Source: Thalassobium sp. R2A62 (GTDB lineage: Bacteria > Pseudomonadota > Alphaproteobacteria > Rhodobacterales > Rhodobacteraceae). From it: a stretch of DNA of 64,000 nt. The notes beneath the pieces were generated by a model. The model was not told the DNA's origin and made no database searches. It saw only the letters and a list, made by a program, of their open reading frames with translations. Shown here piece by piece: positions 45,865 through 53,810 of this stretch. Numbering within the stretch: position 1 is the first letter of the stretch; every line of letters starts with the position of its first letter. The DNA is taken from assembly GCF_000161835.1 (NCBI RefSeq), contig NZ_GG697169.2:2484575-2548574 (forward strand), given 5' to 3'. A program made the translations under genes and the position numbers.

Positions 45865-46355
45865 ACATCCTGCCGCATTATTTCGATGATTAAGACATCT
45901 TTGGCCAGGTTCCCAAAGACATCTTTGGCGGAAACCAGTAATTCGTGTCTAAGGATATCCATTGTGTTGCTGTTGGTGAATTCGCCAGCGAATCCACCAA
46001 TGTTGGCGTGGTTAAATAGGGTTTGGATAAAGGCATCCCGCAATTTAGGTTCGCGCTGATAGACCGTCTCTTTTTCTCCAGGCGCAACTTCGATACTTAA
46101 TGTCAGAATGACGAGGTTCTGTACGCGACCGTCTGTCACGACTGGGACAACAAATTGATTGTTTAGTTTCGCATATTCAAAATCAGAAGAATCGACACTA
46201 TCAGGTTCTTCCATGACAAGATCACCATCACTGCTAGGGCCACAGGCGTATTCTGTGGCTTCGTTCGAAACCTGATTTGATTTATTAAAAAAGCCAGCAC
46301 CGACACCAGTTCCAGTACCAATGAGGGCGATCAAGATGGGAAGAATTTTCTTCAT
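45861..46355 (-). CDS. Second FliL family protein
   Basis: 164 residues. One N-terminal hydrophobic segment (about 4-22) and a periplasmic domain with FEYAKLNNQFVVPVVTDGRVQNLVILTLSIEV and ELLVSAKDVFGNLAKDVLIIEIM match diverged FliL. It could replace or supplement the other FliL at the stator. It is the last gene of flgB-flgC-fliE-fliQ-flgF-flgG-flgA-flgH-fliL, nine bases after flgH. Confidence 0.8.
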   Translation of the reverse strand: MKKILPILIALIGTGTGVGAGFFNKSNQVSNEATEYACGPSSDGDLVMEEPDSVDSSDFEYAKLNNQFVVPVVTDGRVQNLVILTLSIEVAPGEKETVYQREPKLRDAFIQTLFNHANIGGFAGEFTNSNTMDILRHELLVSAKDVFGNLAKDVLIIEIMRQDV

Positions 46356-46364
46356 AGAAAAACC

Positions 46365-47090
46365 TCAAAATGGAAGGATGATATCCGCGATTTGTTGCCC
46401 GTAACGCGGTTGCTGCATGTCGCTGATTTGGCCGCGTCCACCATATGAGACTCTTGCCGAGGCAATCTTGTCATAGGTGATTTCATTTTGCCGCGTTATG
46501 TCCTTGGGTCGAACAAATCCAGAGACAAGCAGCTCTCTGAGCTCGAAATTGACGCGGACCTCTTGGGTCCCCTGTATCGACAAAACCCCGTTTGGAAGGA
46601 CGTCGACGACAGTCGCAGCCACTCGGAGGGTTAGCTTTTCATTACGACTGACCGAGCCATTTCCAGAAGATGCGCTCGACGAGTTTAAAGAGACCGCTTC
46701 ACTTAGAGTTGCCCCTTCCGGTAAGGATTGGTCAACACGTTGTGGAATGCCAAACAGAGATGGCACAGACAGGTTTTCAGAACCGCTTCTTGCTCGGTTC
46801 GATGAATTCGAAATCTCAGCCTTGTCGTCAATCTCAATCACGACTGTCAAGATATCGCCCCGCGTGGCTGCTCGTTTATCCCCGAACAATGACTCACGCC
46901 CGCCACTCCAGAGTGATGCATTGGCGACGGGTGGTGTTTGGACTAACGTTTGTGGAAGGCTGGGAGTCATCATTGCAGTATGTTCAATGGTTGAGCGGAC
47001 TGGCGTAATTTCAGGTTCTTGCCCTACTGACTCCATTCTCGCGCAGCCGGACATAATCAGAAAAATTGGCAAAATAAATTTGGAGTTCAT
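46365..47090 (-). CDS. flgH: Flagellar L-ring lipoprotein FlgH
   Basis: 241 residues. Lipoprotein signal MNSKFILPIFLIMSGC with acylated Cys16. SLWSGGRESLFGDKRAATRGDILTVVIEIDDKAEISN and GVLSIQGTQEVRVNFELRELLVSGFVRPKDI are FlgH hallmarks. It forms the outer-membrane bushing around the rod. ATG 47090 is preferred because GAGAGGG stands before it; an upstream ATG at 47105 overlaps the flgA stop as ATGA. Confidence 0.93.
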   Translation of the reverse strand: MNSKFILPIFLIMSGCARMESVGQEPEITPVRSTIEHTAMMTPSLPQTLVQTPPVANASLWSGGRESLFGDKRAATRGDILTVVIEIDDKAEISNSSNRARSGSENLSVPSLFGIPQRVDQSLPEGATLSEAVSLNSSSASSGNGSVSRNEKLTLRVAATVVDVLPNGVLSIQGTQEVRVNFELRELLVSGFVRPKDITRQNEITYDKIASARVSYGGRGQISDMQQPRYGQQIADIILPF

Positions 47091-47101
47091 AGCTAACCCT
47101 C

Positions 47102-47515
47102 TCATTGCGAGACCGAGACGGTCCCATCCGTCAAAATTCGCGCTGAGATTGTTGCGCGGGACGCCAGATTCATAACGCGAATCCGGTCCCCAGGCCCGCC
47201 TCGGGATAGAGAGCGGGCTTCAGTTTTCATGGTTAAACCGCCATTGGAGAATGTGATGAGAATGATCTGGTTACGCTCTACCGTTGCGGGTGGCCCAACA
47301 TCTTCAACGCGAATTGGACGTCCCGCATAAAGCGCAACTTTGGCTTCCATCCCGACGACAAGATCTGGATGATCTGCTGCCCATTCTGTATTAGCAGAAT
47401 GGAGGACAATGTCGCTTGGTGCGATGATTGTCTGTGGTCGGATCGTTCGAGACGCGAGTACTGTCTCAGCCGAGACGGGCGCTGCCAAAAAGAGTAATGA
47501 AATTAGCCACTTCAT
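47102..47515 (-). CDS. flgA: P-ring chaperone FlgA
   Basis: 137 residues, shorter than enterobacterial FlgA (about 220), keeping only the SAF-like C-terminal half. Signal peptide of about 16 residues (ending PVSAE). VVGMEAKVALYAGRPIRVEDVGPPATVERNQ and the final SARILTDGTVSV are typical. It assists assembly of the FlgI ring in the periplasm. It overlaps flgG as ATGA. Confidence 0.9.
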   Translation of the reverse strand: MKWLISLLFLAAPVSAETVLASRTIRPQTIIAPSDIVLHSANTEWAADHPDLVVGMEAKVALYAGRPIRVEDVGPPATVERNQIILITFSNGGLTMKTEARSLSRGGPGDRIRVMNLASRATISARILTDGTVSVSQ

Positions 47516-48297
47516 CTGATTTGCACCATGGAACTCAGCATTTGGTCTGCTGCAGTGATGACTTTAGAATTGAGTTCATATCCGCGTTGCGCTTCGATCA
47601 AATCGGTTACTTCCTTTACAGGATCAACCGAGCTGTCCTCCAAGTAACCCTGCCGAAGCACGCCCAGCCCATCTTGGCCTGGCTCGGTCACGATTGATGG
47701 TCCGGAAGCTGATGTTTCTAAAAATAGATTGTTTCCAATGGCTTCAAGCCCGCGCGGATTCGTAAAACCTGACAGCGTAAATTGCCCCAACAATTCGGGT
47801 TCTACCCTGTCGGTGAAATAGCCATAAATTTCGCCCTCGGCGTTGATCGAAATTGATCGCGCATCGCGGGGGATTGTGATGTCGGGCACGACAGGGAAGC
47901 CGTCCGAGGTGACGATTAAACCGTCGCCAGTCCGCTTGAGCCCACCATCGCGGGTGTAGGCTGCATTGCCATTAGGCAAAGTTACTTCAAGATAACCCTC
48001 GCCCTCAATCGCGACGTCTAGGTCTCCTCCGGTCGCACTCAATGCACCCTGCGAAAGGATCATTGAAACGGCTGTTGGCCGCACTCCAAGACCTAGCTGA
48101 ACACCCGTTGGCAATACTGTGCCATCTGCGGCGTTGATTGTTCCGGGTCGCGCGATCTGTTGGTAGTGTAGGTCCGCAAATTCGGCACGTCTGGCATTGT
48201 AGCCAGTTGTGTTCATATTGGCCAAGTTGTTTGAAATTACCTCGACGCGCATTTGTTGTGCGGCCATTCCGGTTGCTGCGATTTGTAGGGCTCTCAT
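47512..48297 (-). CDS. flgG: Distal rod protein FlgG
   Basis: 261 residues, standard length. MRALQIAATGMAAQQMRVEVISNNLANMNTTGYNARRAEF is the FlgG signature, and the C-terminal LIEAQRGYELNSKVITAADQML the partner helix. It builds the distal rod that crosses the P- and L-rings. Confidence 0.95.
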   Translation of the reverse strand: MRALQIAATGMAAQQMRVEVISNNLANMNTTGYNARRAEFADLHYQQIARPGTINAADGTVLPTGVQLGLGVRPTAVSMILSQGALSATGGDLDVAIEGEGYLEVTLPNGNAAYTRDGGLKRTGDGLIVTSDGFPVVPDITIPRDARSISINAEGEIYGYFTDRVEPELLGQFTLSGFTNPRGLEAIGNNLFLETSASGPSIVTEPGQDGLGVLRQGYLEDSSVDPVKEVTDLIEAQRGYELNSKVITAADQMLSSMVQIR

Positions 48298-48310
48298 GGT
48301 GCTCCTCTCT

Positions 48311-49027
48311 CTATCGGCTCATGGATTGCAGGACGTTGCGAATTCGTTCATCTTCTTTGTCCAAGAAGGATTGCCCGAGCTCATATGCGCGTTGCACCTC
48401 GATCATTCGCGAGATTTGTAGAATTGGATCAACGTTAGAGTCCTCGAGAAACCCTTGAACCAGCCGTGCGTCCGGTGCAGCGTCAAAGCCCGATGGTGCA
48501 TTGAACATCACCCCATCCTGTCGGAGTAATTCTTTGGGGTCATTGGGTTGAACGATTCCCACCTGACCGATTGGGGTTCCACCCGCACTGATTGTGCCAT
48601 CTGCAGCAATCCCGATTGAATCTGCGCCTGTTGGGATAAACACAGGTGCTCCTCCACTATCCAGAACGGGATACCCGTCGGCAGTAACAAGATCGCCATT
48701 GCTGTTGGGGGTGAAAGCGCCAGCTCTTGTAAGGCGATCGCCATCTGGAGTTTGAACCAGAAAGTACCCTTCCCCTTCAATCGCTAGATCAAACGTTCCA
48801 CCTGTTTTGGTGAGACCGCCTTGCAGTATAGATGTTTCGCGAACATTCGCAGTTGCCATAGAAATCGAGGAATGGTCTTGATCAACCGCTGCGACGTATT
48901 CGGAAAATGTGATGCCTTCTTGCCGGTATCCTGAGGTAGCAGCATTCGCGATATTGTTCGCAATAACACGCATTTCTTTCATCAGTCCCGATTGGCGGGT
49001 GAGTGTGGCGTAGGTAGAATTTTCCAA
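48311..49027 (-). CDS. flgF: Proximal rod protein FlgF
   Basis: 238 residues. The N-terminal MKEMRVIANNIANAATSGYRQEGITF and C-terminal MIEVQRAYELGQSFLDKEDERI form the rod core; FDLAIEGEGYFLVQTPDG is shared with FlgG. It lies one base after the fliQ stop and 13 bases before flgG. Confidence 0.92.
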   Translation of the reverse strand: MENSTYATLTRQSGLMKEMRVIANNIANAATSGYRQEGITFSEYVAAVDQDHSSISMATANVRETSILQGGLTKTGGTFDLAIEGEGYFLVQTPDGDRLTRAGAFTPNSNGDLVTADGYPVLDSGGAPVFIPTGADSIGIAADGTISAGGTPIGQVGIVQPNDPKELLRQDGVMFNAPSGFDAAPDARLVQGFLEDSNVDPILQISRMIEVQRAYELGQSFLDKEDERIRNVLQSMSR

Positions 49028-49028
49028 T

Positions 49029-49298
49029 TTAGCCTCCTGCCATTAGTGGTACGAGACTGTCCTTGAAGAACGAAGACAAGGTCTGGGTCATAAAACCCAT
49101 CGTGACCCAGAAAACGGCTAGTATCGCTCCAAGTTTAGGGACGAACGTCAGTGTCATTTCTTGGATAGATGTCAAAGCCTGAAACAGACCAACGACCAAT
49201 CCCGTAGCCAGCGCTACAGCCAAGATTGGGAGAGACATCATAACAGCGATCCAAAGACCCTGACGCAAGATATCAAAGAAAACTTGTTCATTTAGCAT
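49029..49298 (-). CDS. fliQ: Flagellar export gate protein FliQ
   Basis: 89 residues with two membrane helices. LPILAVALATGLVVGLFQALTSIQEMTLTFVPK is the conserved FliQ block. Four copies wrap the FliP/FliR gate. Its ATG overlaps the fliE stop (TAATG). Confidence 0.95.
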   Translation of the reverse strand: MLNEQVFFDILRQGLWIAVMMSLPILAVALATGLVVGLFQALTSIQEMTLTFVPKLGAILAVFWVTMGFMTQTLSSFFKDSLVPLMAGG

Positions 49299-49585
49299 TA
49301 GACGGGCATCCGCAAGATTTCCTGATAAGCCTCAACGACTTTGTTGCGCACTGTTACAGCTGTTTCGATAGCAAGCTCGGTCTGTGCCAAAGCTTGGACT
49401 AGAGCATGGGGATCTGCACCACTTGTCATCGCGTTCATCGCAGTTTGTTCACTGTTCTGCAGGGTTTCAGCAAAATCACTCGCAACCTTTACAAATGCGT
49501 CACTGGCCCCACTATTTTCTGCCGGTGAGGTTGCATTGCGGGTTGCTGCGTAATTCTTTGCGGCAAACGTACTGTTAATATCCAT
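49298..49585 (-). CDS. fliE: Hook-basal body junction protein FliE
   Basis: 95 residues. The second half (LVQALAQTELAIETAVTVRNKVVEAYQEILRMPV) is the conserved FliE helix pair that connects the MS-ring and export gate to the rod. It follows flgC by 11 bases and overlaps fliQ by one base. Confidence 0.92.
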   Translation of the reverse strand: MDINSTFAAKNYAATRNATSPAENSGASDAFVKVASDFAETLQNSEQTAMNAMTSGADPHALVQALAQTELAIETAVTVRNKVVEAYQEILRMPV

Positions 49586-49596
49586 TGGAGGGTCCT

Positions 49597-49989
49597 TTAC
49601 CTACGCAAGAGTTCCATGAGTGAAGATGACATCTGACGAGATTGATCAAACATCTTGAGGTTGGCCTCGTAACTTCGCTGGGCTTCACGGGCATCTGCGA
49701 TTTCAATGAGCAGGTCGACATTGGTGCCTTGGTAATAGCCGCTTGCGTCTGCCATCGGGTGCGACGGGTCAAAGACTCGGTCTAGTTCAGTTTTGTCTAG
49801 AACCATGGGACCTGTCGTGACGGCTCCAGTTGATTGACCTTGCTCGACGATAGCTTCGAAACTGGTTGTTTTGCGTCGATACCCAGGGGTGTCCGCATTT
49901 GCGATATTTTCCGAAGTAAAACGCAAGCGATCCGTTTGCGCCGCCATGCCGCTCGCGGATATCGCGAGGCTGTTGGAGAAATCTGACAT
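49597..49989 (-). CDS. flgC: Proximal rod protein FlgC
   Basis: 130 residues, normal length. ISASGMAAQTDRLRFTSENIANADTPGYRRK and the late TNVDLLIEIADAREAQRSYEANLKMFDQSRQM are diagnostic. Nine bases after flgB. Confidence 0.94.
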   Translation of the reverse strand: MSDFSNSLAISASGMAAQTDRLRFTSENIANADTPGYRRKTTSFEAIVEQGQSTGAVTTGPMVLDKTELDRVFDPSHPMADASGYYQGTNVDLLIEIADAREAQRSYEANLKMFDQSRQMSSSLMELLRR

Positions 49990-49998
49990 TTAAACCTC

Positions 49999-50385
49999 CT
50001 ATCGACCTAAAGATGAGCGCAAGACGGTCATTGTATGTTTGTAAATTGCGAGCGCCCGATTGTGCTGCCGCTGAGCGTCAACTGAGCGCAGCATTTCTTG
50101 CTCAAGTGAGACACTATTACCATTTGGGCTGCTGGCGCCGTCACTGGATGCAACTGTCTGGATGAAAGATGACCCTCCAGATTCGCCATGGAAGTGACCA
50201 GCTTTCGTTGCCCGTTGCGGCATTTTGAGGGGTGAATCAAATAGTTCTTGAAACGGGGTGATGGCCTTAGCGGTATAGCCAGGCGTATCCGCGTTTGCGA
50301 TATTTTGAGCAGCGGTAGCTTGCAGTGCACCTGCATGTTTTGCCGCGGCATGAGCAGTCTTAAAGAGTGCTAAATTTTCGTACAT
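49999..50385 (-). CDS. flgB: Proximal rod protein FlgB
   Basis: 128 residues. AAQNIANADTPGYTAK is the rod-family motif and VSLEQEMLRSVDAQRQHNRALAIYKHTMTVLRSSLGR the C-terminal helix. First gene of a nine-gene minus-strand operon, divergent from fliI. Confidence 0.93.
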   Translation of the reverse strand: MYENLALFKTAHAAAKHAGALQATAAQNIANADTPGYTAKAITPFQELFDSPLKMPQRATKAGHFHGESGGSSFIQTVASSDGASSPNGNSVSLEQEMLRSVDAQRQHNRALAIYKHTMTVLRSSLGR

Positions 50386-50407
50386 CGGGGGTTCTCCCTC
50401 GGTTGCT

Positions 50408-50422
50408 TCAACTAACCCTTAA
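50408..50422 (-). promoter_or_regulatory. CtrA-like box between flgB and fliI
   Basis: On the minus strand TTAA-GGGTTAG-TTGA, one mismatch to TTAA-N7-TTAA. It lies 22 bases upstream of flgB and 47 bases upstream of fliI. Confidence 0.35.
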
Positions 50423-50469
50423 CTGTGATTCCTTTATAAAGTCTTTGCAGATCCAGAATGGAGCAAAAG

Positions 50470-51855
50470 ATGTTAAAAATGGACCTCAGTCAGGTTACTC
50501 GAAATATCGCAGAGGTTTCTTTGGCGCGACCCGTCGGCCACGTTTCGGAAATTTTTCAGGACAAGATCCGAATTACTGGCCTTAGCCAGTTCGCCAGGAC
50601 CGGCGACATTTTAACGGTCGGGCTTGGGGAGAGTGCCTTGCGAGCCGAAGTCGTCCAGATTGGTAAAAAAGATTTGGTCGCGATGGTCGATGGCATCACG
50701 GACCGGATCCAAATGAATGATTCTGTGGCATACGACGGCGTAGTGCGCCTCCACCCAAGTGATCATTGGAAGGGACGAATTATCGATCCTTTTGGCGCCC
50801 CTATGGATGGGAAACACTTGATGTGTGGCGTGAATCCGATCAACGTCCGAGCTGCTCCACCTGATGCAAGCAAACGTCGACCATTAGGTCCTCGGCTCGA
50901 GACTGGGCTTGCAGCGTTTAATACGTTTTTACCGATTGTGACGGGTCAGCGCGTGGGGCTCTTCGCGGGATCCGGCGTTGGTAAGTCAACCCTGTTAGGA
51001 ATGATGTGTCAGGGGATACAGGCGGACACGATTGTAATAGGATTGGTTGGTGAACGAGGCCGTGAGTTGATGGAGTTTGTCACGAACGTATTAGGACAGG
51101 AGGGCCTAGCACGTAGTGTCGTGGTTGCTGCAACATCAGACCAGGCACCTCAAACCCGTCGACGGTGCGCATGGACTGCAATGGCCGTGGCTGAGTACTT
51201 TCGCGACCAAGGGCAGAATGTCTTGCTTTTGCTTGATTCTGTAACGCGATTTGCCGAGGCGCATCGGGAGGTTGCGGTTGCAGGGGGTGAAGATGCATCG
51301 CTCCGCGGTTTTCCAGCGTCGACCAACCACATGATTACGGCCCTGTGCGAACGTGCAGGGCCTGGCCCTGAGGGGAAGGGTGATATCACAGCTGTGTTTA
51401 GTGTCTTGGTGGCTGGATCAGATATGGAAGAACCGATTGCAGATATGATGCGAGGCGTTTTGGATGGTCATATTGTCTTGGACCGAGAGATTGCCGAACG
51501 CGGTCGATTTCCTGCGATTGATTTGCAGAGGTCCGTATCCAGAGCCTTACCAGAAGCGGCCACTGCGGAACAAAACAAGCTTTTACTAGCTGCGCGTAAA
51601 CTTCTTGCGACCTACACTCGAAGCGAAATGATGATTCAAGCTGGACTTTATGTTTCAGGTTCAGATCCTGACATCGACGCTTCAATCTTAGCCTATCCAG
51701 AAATCGACAATTTCCTTACCTTGAGTGGCCAAGATATTACAGCTGACTTTGCTAGATTAGGGCGTGCAGTACGAGCAGGTCAGAAATCACCCATGATGGG
51801 TAAGTCTAGTTTAGTATCGGTTGACCAACAGGCAGGGAATAAATTCGAGGTTTGA
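50470..51855 (+). CDS. fliI: Flagellar export ATPase FliI
   Basis: 461 residues. An F1-beta-like ATPase energising export. Walker A GLFAGSGVGKSTLLG, the catalytic GLVGERGRELMEF, Walker B VLLLLDSVTRFAEAHREVA and the Arg-containing DMEEPIADMMRGVLDGHIVLDREIAERGRFPAID are intact. ATG 50470 has GGAG six bases upstream; the ATG at 50458 has no such signal. It stands alone on the plus strand, separate from fliH. Confidence 0.95.
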   Translation: MLKMDLSQVTRNIAEVSLARPVGHVSEIFQDKIRITGLSQFARTGDILTVGLGESALRAEVVQIGKKDLVAMVDGITDRIQMNDSVAYDGVVRLHPSDHWKGRIIDPFGAPMDGKHLMCGVNPINVRAAPPDASKRRPLGPRLETGLAAFNTFLPIVTGQRVGLFAGSGVGKSTLLGMMCQGIQADTIVIGLVGERGRELMEFVTNVLGQEGLARSVVVAATSDQAPQTRRRCAWTAMAVAEYFRDQGQNVLLLLDSVTRFAEAHREVAVAGGEDASLRGFPASTNHMITALCERAGPGPEGKGDITAVFSVLVAGSDMEEPIADMMRGVLDGHIVLDREIAERGRFPAIDLQRSVSRALPEAATAEQNKLLLAARKLLATYTRSEMMIQAGLYVSGSDPDIDASILAYPEIDNFLTLSGQDITADFARLGRAVRAGQKSPMMGKSSLVSVDQQAGNKFEV

Positions 51856-52169
51856 TTGTTCTCATACCAAGTAGAGCACCTTTGTTTAGTCAAGTATGAT
51901 CAAGATAAGGGCGAGTTCGTTAAAGCGCAAAGTTTCTCGAGGTATAAAGCGGAGTAACCACTTTCAGTCTAGAACGGTTTTTTTAAATAATTGCAGTGAA
52001 CGACTAGAAGTTTCTGAGCTATCTAATTTTTAGCCGCGTATCTTGTGTCTGATGTCGATAAGTGGCTGATTTGGTCCAAGAGCTTCCGATAATAAGTTAT
52101 TACACAAATGCGCGAAAGCCTCCGGTAATCAAATCGCTATGGTATTCAACTCTATATAACGAGGTACAA
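51856..52169. other. 314-base gap after fliI without a recognisable gene
   Basis: AT-rich sequence between the fliI stop and the opposing stop of the DUF1217 gene. No frame of useful length with an RBS, no strong hairpin and no tRNA were seen; a T7 run lies near 51979-51985. It is the largest non-coding stretch inside the flagellar cluster and may be the remains of a lost gene. Confidence 0.5.
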
Positions 52170-52958
52170 TTATTGGCCCTGAAGCAGTGCCAATGCGATG
52201 GAACCTGAGGAGGTCTGCGCGAATTGATCCATTTCGCTTAGCACCAAAAAGTTTCGAATGATGTCGTCTTGAGTGTCGGGAGATGAAAAATCCGATACAC
52301 TGTTTGTCCCGAAACGAGACATTGAGCGCTCCTTAAAGATCCCCAACTGCCTATCGATGTCAATTTGAGCGAAGCTGGCTGGCAATCCTAACGCTGTTTC
52401 AAATAATTTACGTGCTGGAGGGTTTCCCATTATTTTAAACCAAAGGACATCATTTGAACTGTCAGTGGCGAGTATCGATTCCATCGTGCTTGAAAAATTT
52501 AGAGCCAGCCGAAGGTCTGGGTTCTGTTCGCCGACGGCTTGTTCAAATTGGCCAGCTTCAAATCGATTGATGATGTCATCTGGGAACGTGCTAAGAACTG
52601 TGCGCGGGGTTGAAAAATCCCCAAATCCGAAGGATTCTGCAAATTCTTTGTATCGGCTATCTGCGAGGCGATTAGCGAGCGCGTCGTCGTCCAACGTGCC
52701 TTCCTCGAGAATGGTTTTGATAAAATAGGTGTTATTGATATCGTCGTCTAATCCAAAAGCACCGAGGGCAACCTCGAGCAACTGCCGGTCGGCTACCAAT
52801 GCCTCGGCTGTTGTAATTTTGGAAATATTTTCACGGAAATAGCTGGTAGCCCGTTCAATTTGCGGGGCTTCATTGAAAGCTGTTTGTTGGACATCTAACG
52901 TACGCTCAAGAAACCGCCAGCCTGTATATCCGGAAAGTGGTAGGACGGGTTGAAACAT
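52170..52958 (-). CDS. DUF1217 family flagellar protein
   Basis: 262 residues. GYTGWRFLERTLDVQQTAFNEAPQIERATSYFRENISKITTAEALVADRQLLEVALGAFGLDDD and the later LADSRYKEFAESFGF match the DUF1217 family, found in alphaproteobacterial flagellar clusters next to flaF/flbT. No membrane segment or signal is present, so it is cytoplasmic or exported through the flagellar channel. Role unknown. It overlaps flbT by one base (TAATG). Confidence 0.82.
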   Translation of the reverse strand: MFQPVLPLSGYTGWRFLERTLDVQQTAFNEAPQIERATSYFRENISKITTAEALVADRQLLEVALGAFGLDDDINNTYFIKTILEEGTLDDDALANRLADSRYKEFAESFGFGDFSTPRTVLSTFPDDIINRFEAGQFEQAVGEQNPDLRLALNFSSTMESILATDSSNDVLWFKIMGNPPARKLFETALGLPASFAQIDIDRQLGIFKERSMSRFGTNSVSDFSSPDTQDDIIRNFLVLSEMDQFAQTSSGSIALALLQGQ

Positions 52959-53362
52959 TAGTGAGCGCCTGTGGCGAGCAGTTTCTGTTCTCGAGGCAGT
53001 AATTTACGTAGGTTCTTGAGTGCAGCGTAGTAGTTCTCGGATAGTACTGCATCGTTTGCGAGCGAAAGCGCTGCTTGGCATTCGGTGTCTAATAACACTT
53101 GGTTCAGTTGTTCGATGCCACGTAGCAATTGTGTCCGTGCAGTATCGTTCTCGACGTCACCGGATAGGACAAGCTGTGCAATATAGCAGACTCGTTTTAC
53201 TGGCGTCTTTGCGTCTTCGGGGTGGATGGCGTCTCGCAAACGCAGGATATTTGCATTTGGCGTAACGATTGAAAGCTTACTGCGTCGATCCCCGTTTTCG
53301 ATAACAGCGCCGTTGATGAGTACGCGCTCTTTTGGATGAAGTTTAAGCACTAGACCGGCCAT
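52958..53362 (-). CDS. flbT: Flagellin mRNA regulator FlbT
   Basis: 134 residues. LVLKLHPKERVLINGAVIENGDRRSKLSIVTPNANILR is the FlbT start. In Caulobacter FlbT binds the flagellin mRNA leader and promotes its decay until the hook is complete. Here it lies two genes downstream of the only flagellin gene and overlaps flaF (TAATG). Confidence 0.93.
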   Translation of the reverse strand: MAGLVLKLHPKERVLINGAVIENGDRRSKLSIVTPNANILRLRDAIHPEDAKTPVKRVCYIAQLVLSGDVENDTARTQLLRGIEQLNQVLLDTECQAALSLANDAVLSENYYAALKNLRKLLPREQKLLATGAH

Positions 53363-53739
53363 TACGAAGCTCCCTGATGCGAATTGAGACCACGCATGAC
53401 GGCAGTGTTAACATCAACAAGTGCATCTGCCGTCGCATCTTGTCTGAGAACCTGGCGTGTATGCACCGAGGTAAATTCAGCTAGGTAAAAAATTTGGGCT
53501 CTTAGGTCCTGTGGCAGTTCATTTTCCGGTGAGGCAACTTCTGCCGCTATCAGCGTCCATAGTCTCTGATTTTCATGAAGAGCTGTCACTAGGTCATGAA
53601 AGCCAGCTTTGCCATTTGCAGAAGCTGACGCTATCCGACCAGTTATTTTGCTAAACGCCGCATGTTCGATGCTTCGGTCAGAGTGCGTGATATTTATTGA
53701 AGAAGCATAGACATCTTGAGCCATTTGAAGTGTGTTCAC
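53362..53739 (-). CDS. flaF: Flagellin regulator FlaF
   Basis: 125 residues, helical. RSIEHAAFSKITGRIASA and LWTLIAAEVASPENELPQDLRAQIFYLAEFTSVHTRQVL match FlaF, which promotes flagellin synthesis or secretion as the counterpart of FlbT. It lies 71 bases after fliC across a GC-rich hairpin. Confidence 0.9.
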   Translation of the reverse strand: MNTLQMAQDVYASSINITHSDRSIEHAAFSKITGRIASASANGKAGFHDLVTALHENQRLWTLIAAEVASPENELPQDLRAQIFYLAEFTSVHTRQVLRQDATADALVDVNTAVMRGLNSHQGAS

Positions 53740-53783
53740 TGAATTATCCTTTTGGGAGTGATGACACTATTTGTCGGAGGTGG

Positions 53784-53803
53784 TGGGGCGCAAGCGCGCC
53801 CCA
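53784..53803 (-). other. Stem-loop after fliC
   Basis: On the minus strand TGGGGCGC-GCTT-GCGCCCCA, a perfect eight-pair stem with a four-base loop between the fliC stop and flaF. No T-run follows, so it looks more like an mRNA-stabilising or processing element than a full terminator. Confidence 0.55.
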
Positions 53804-53810
53804 CTCAGGT

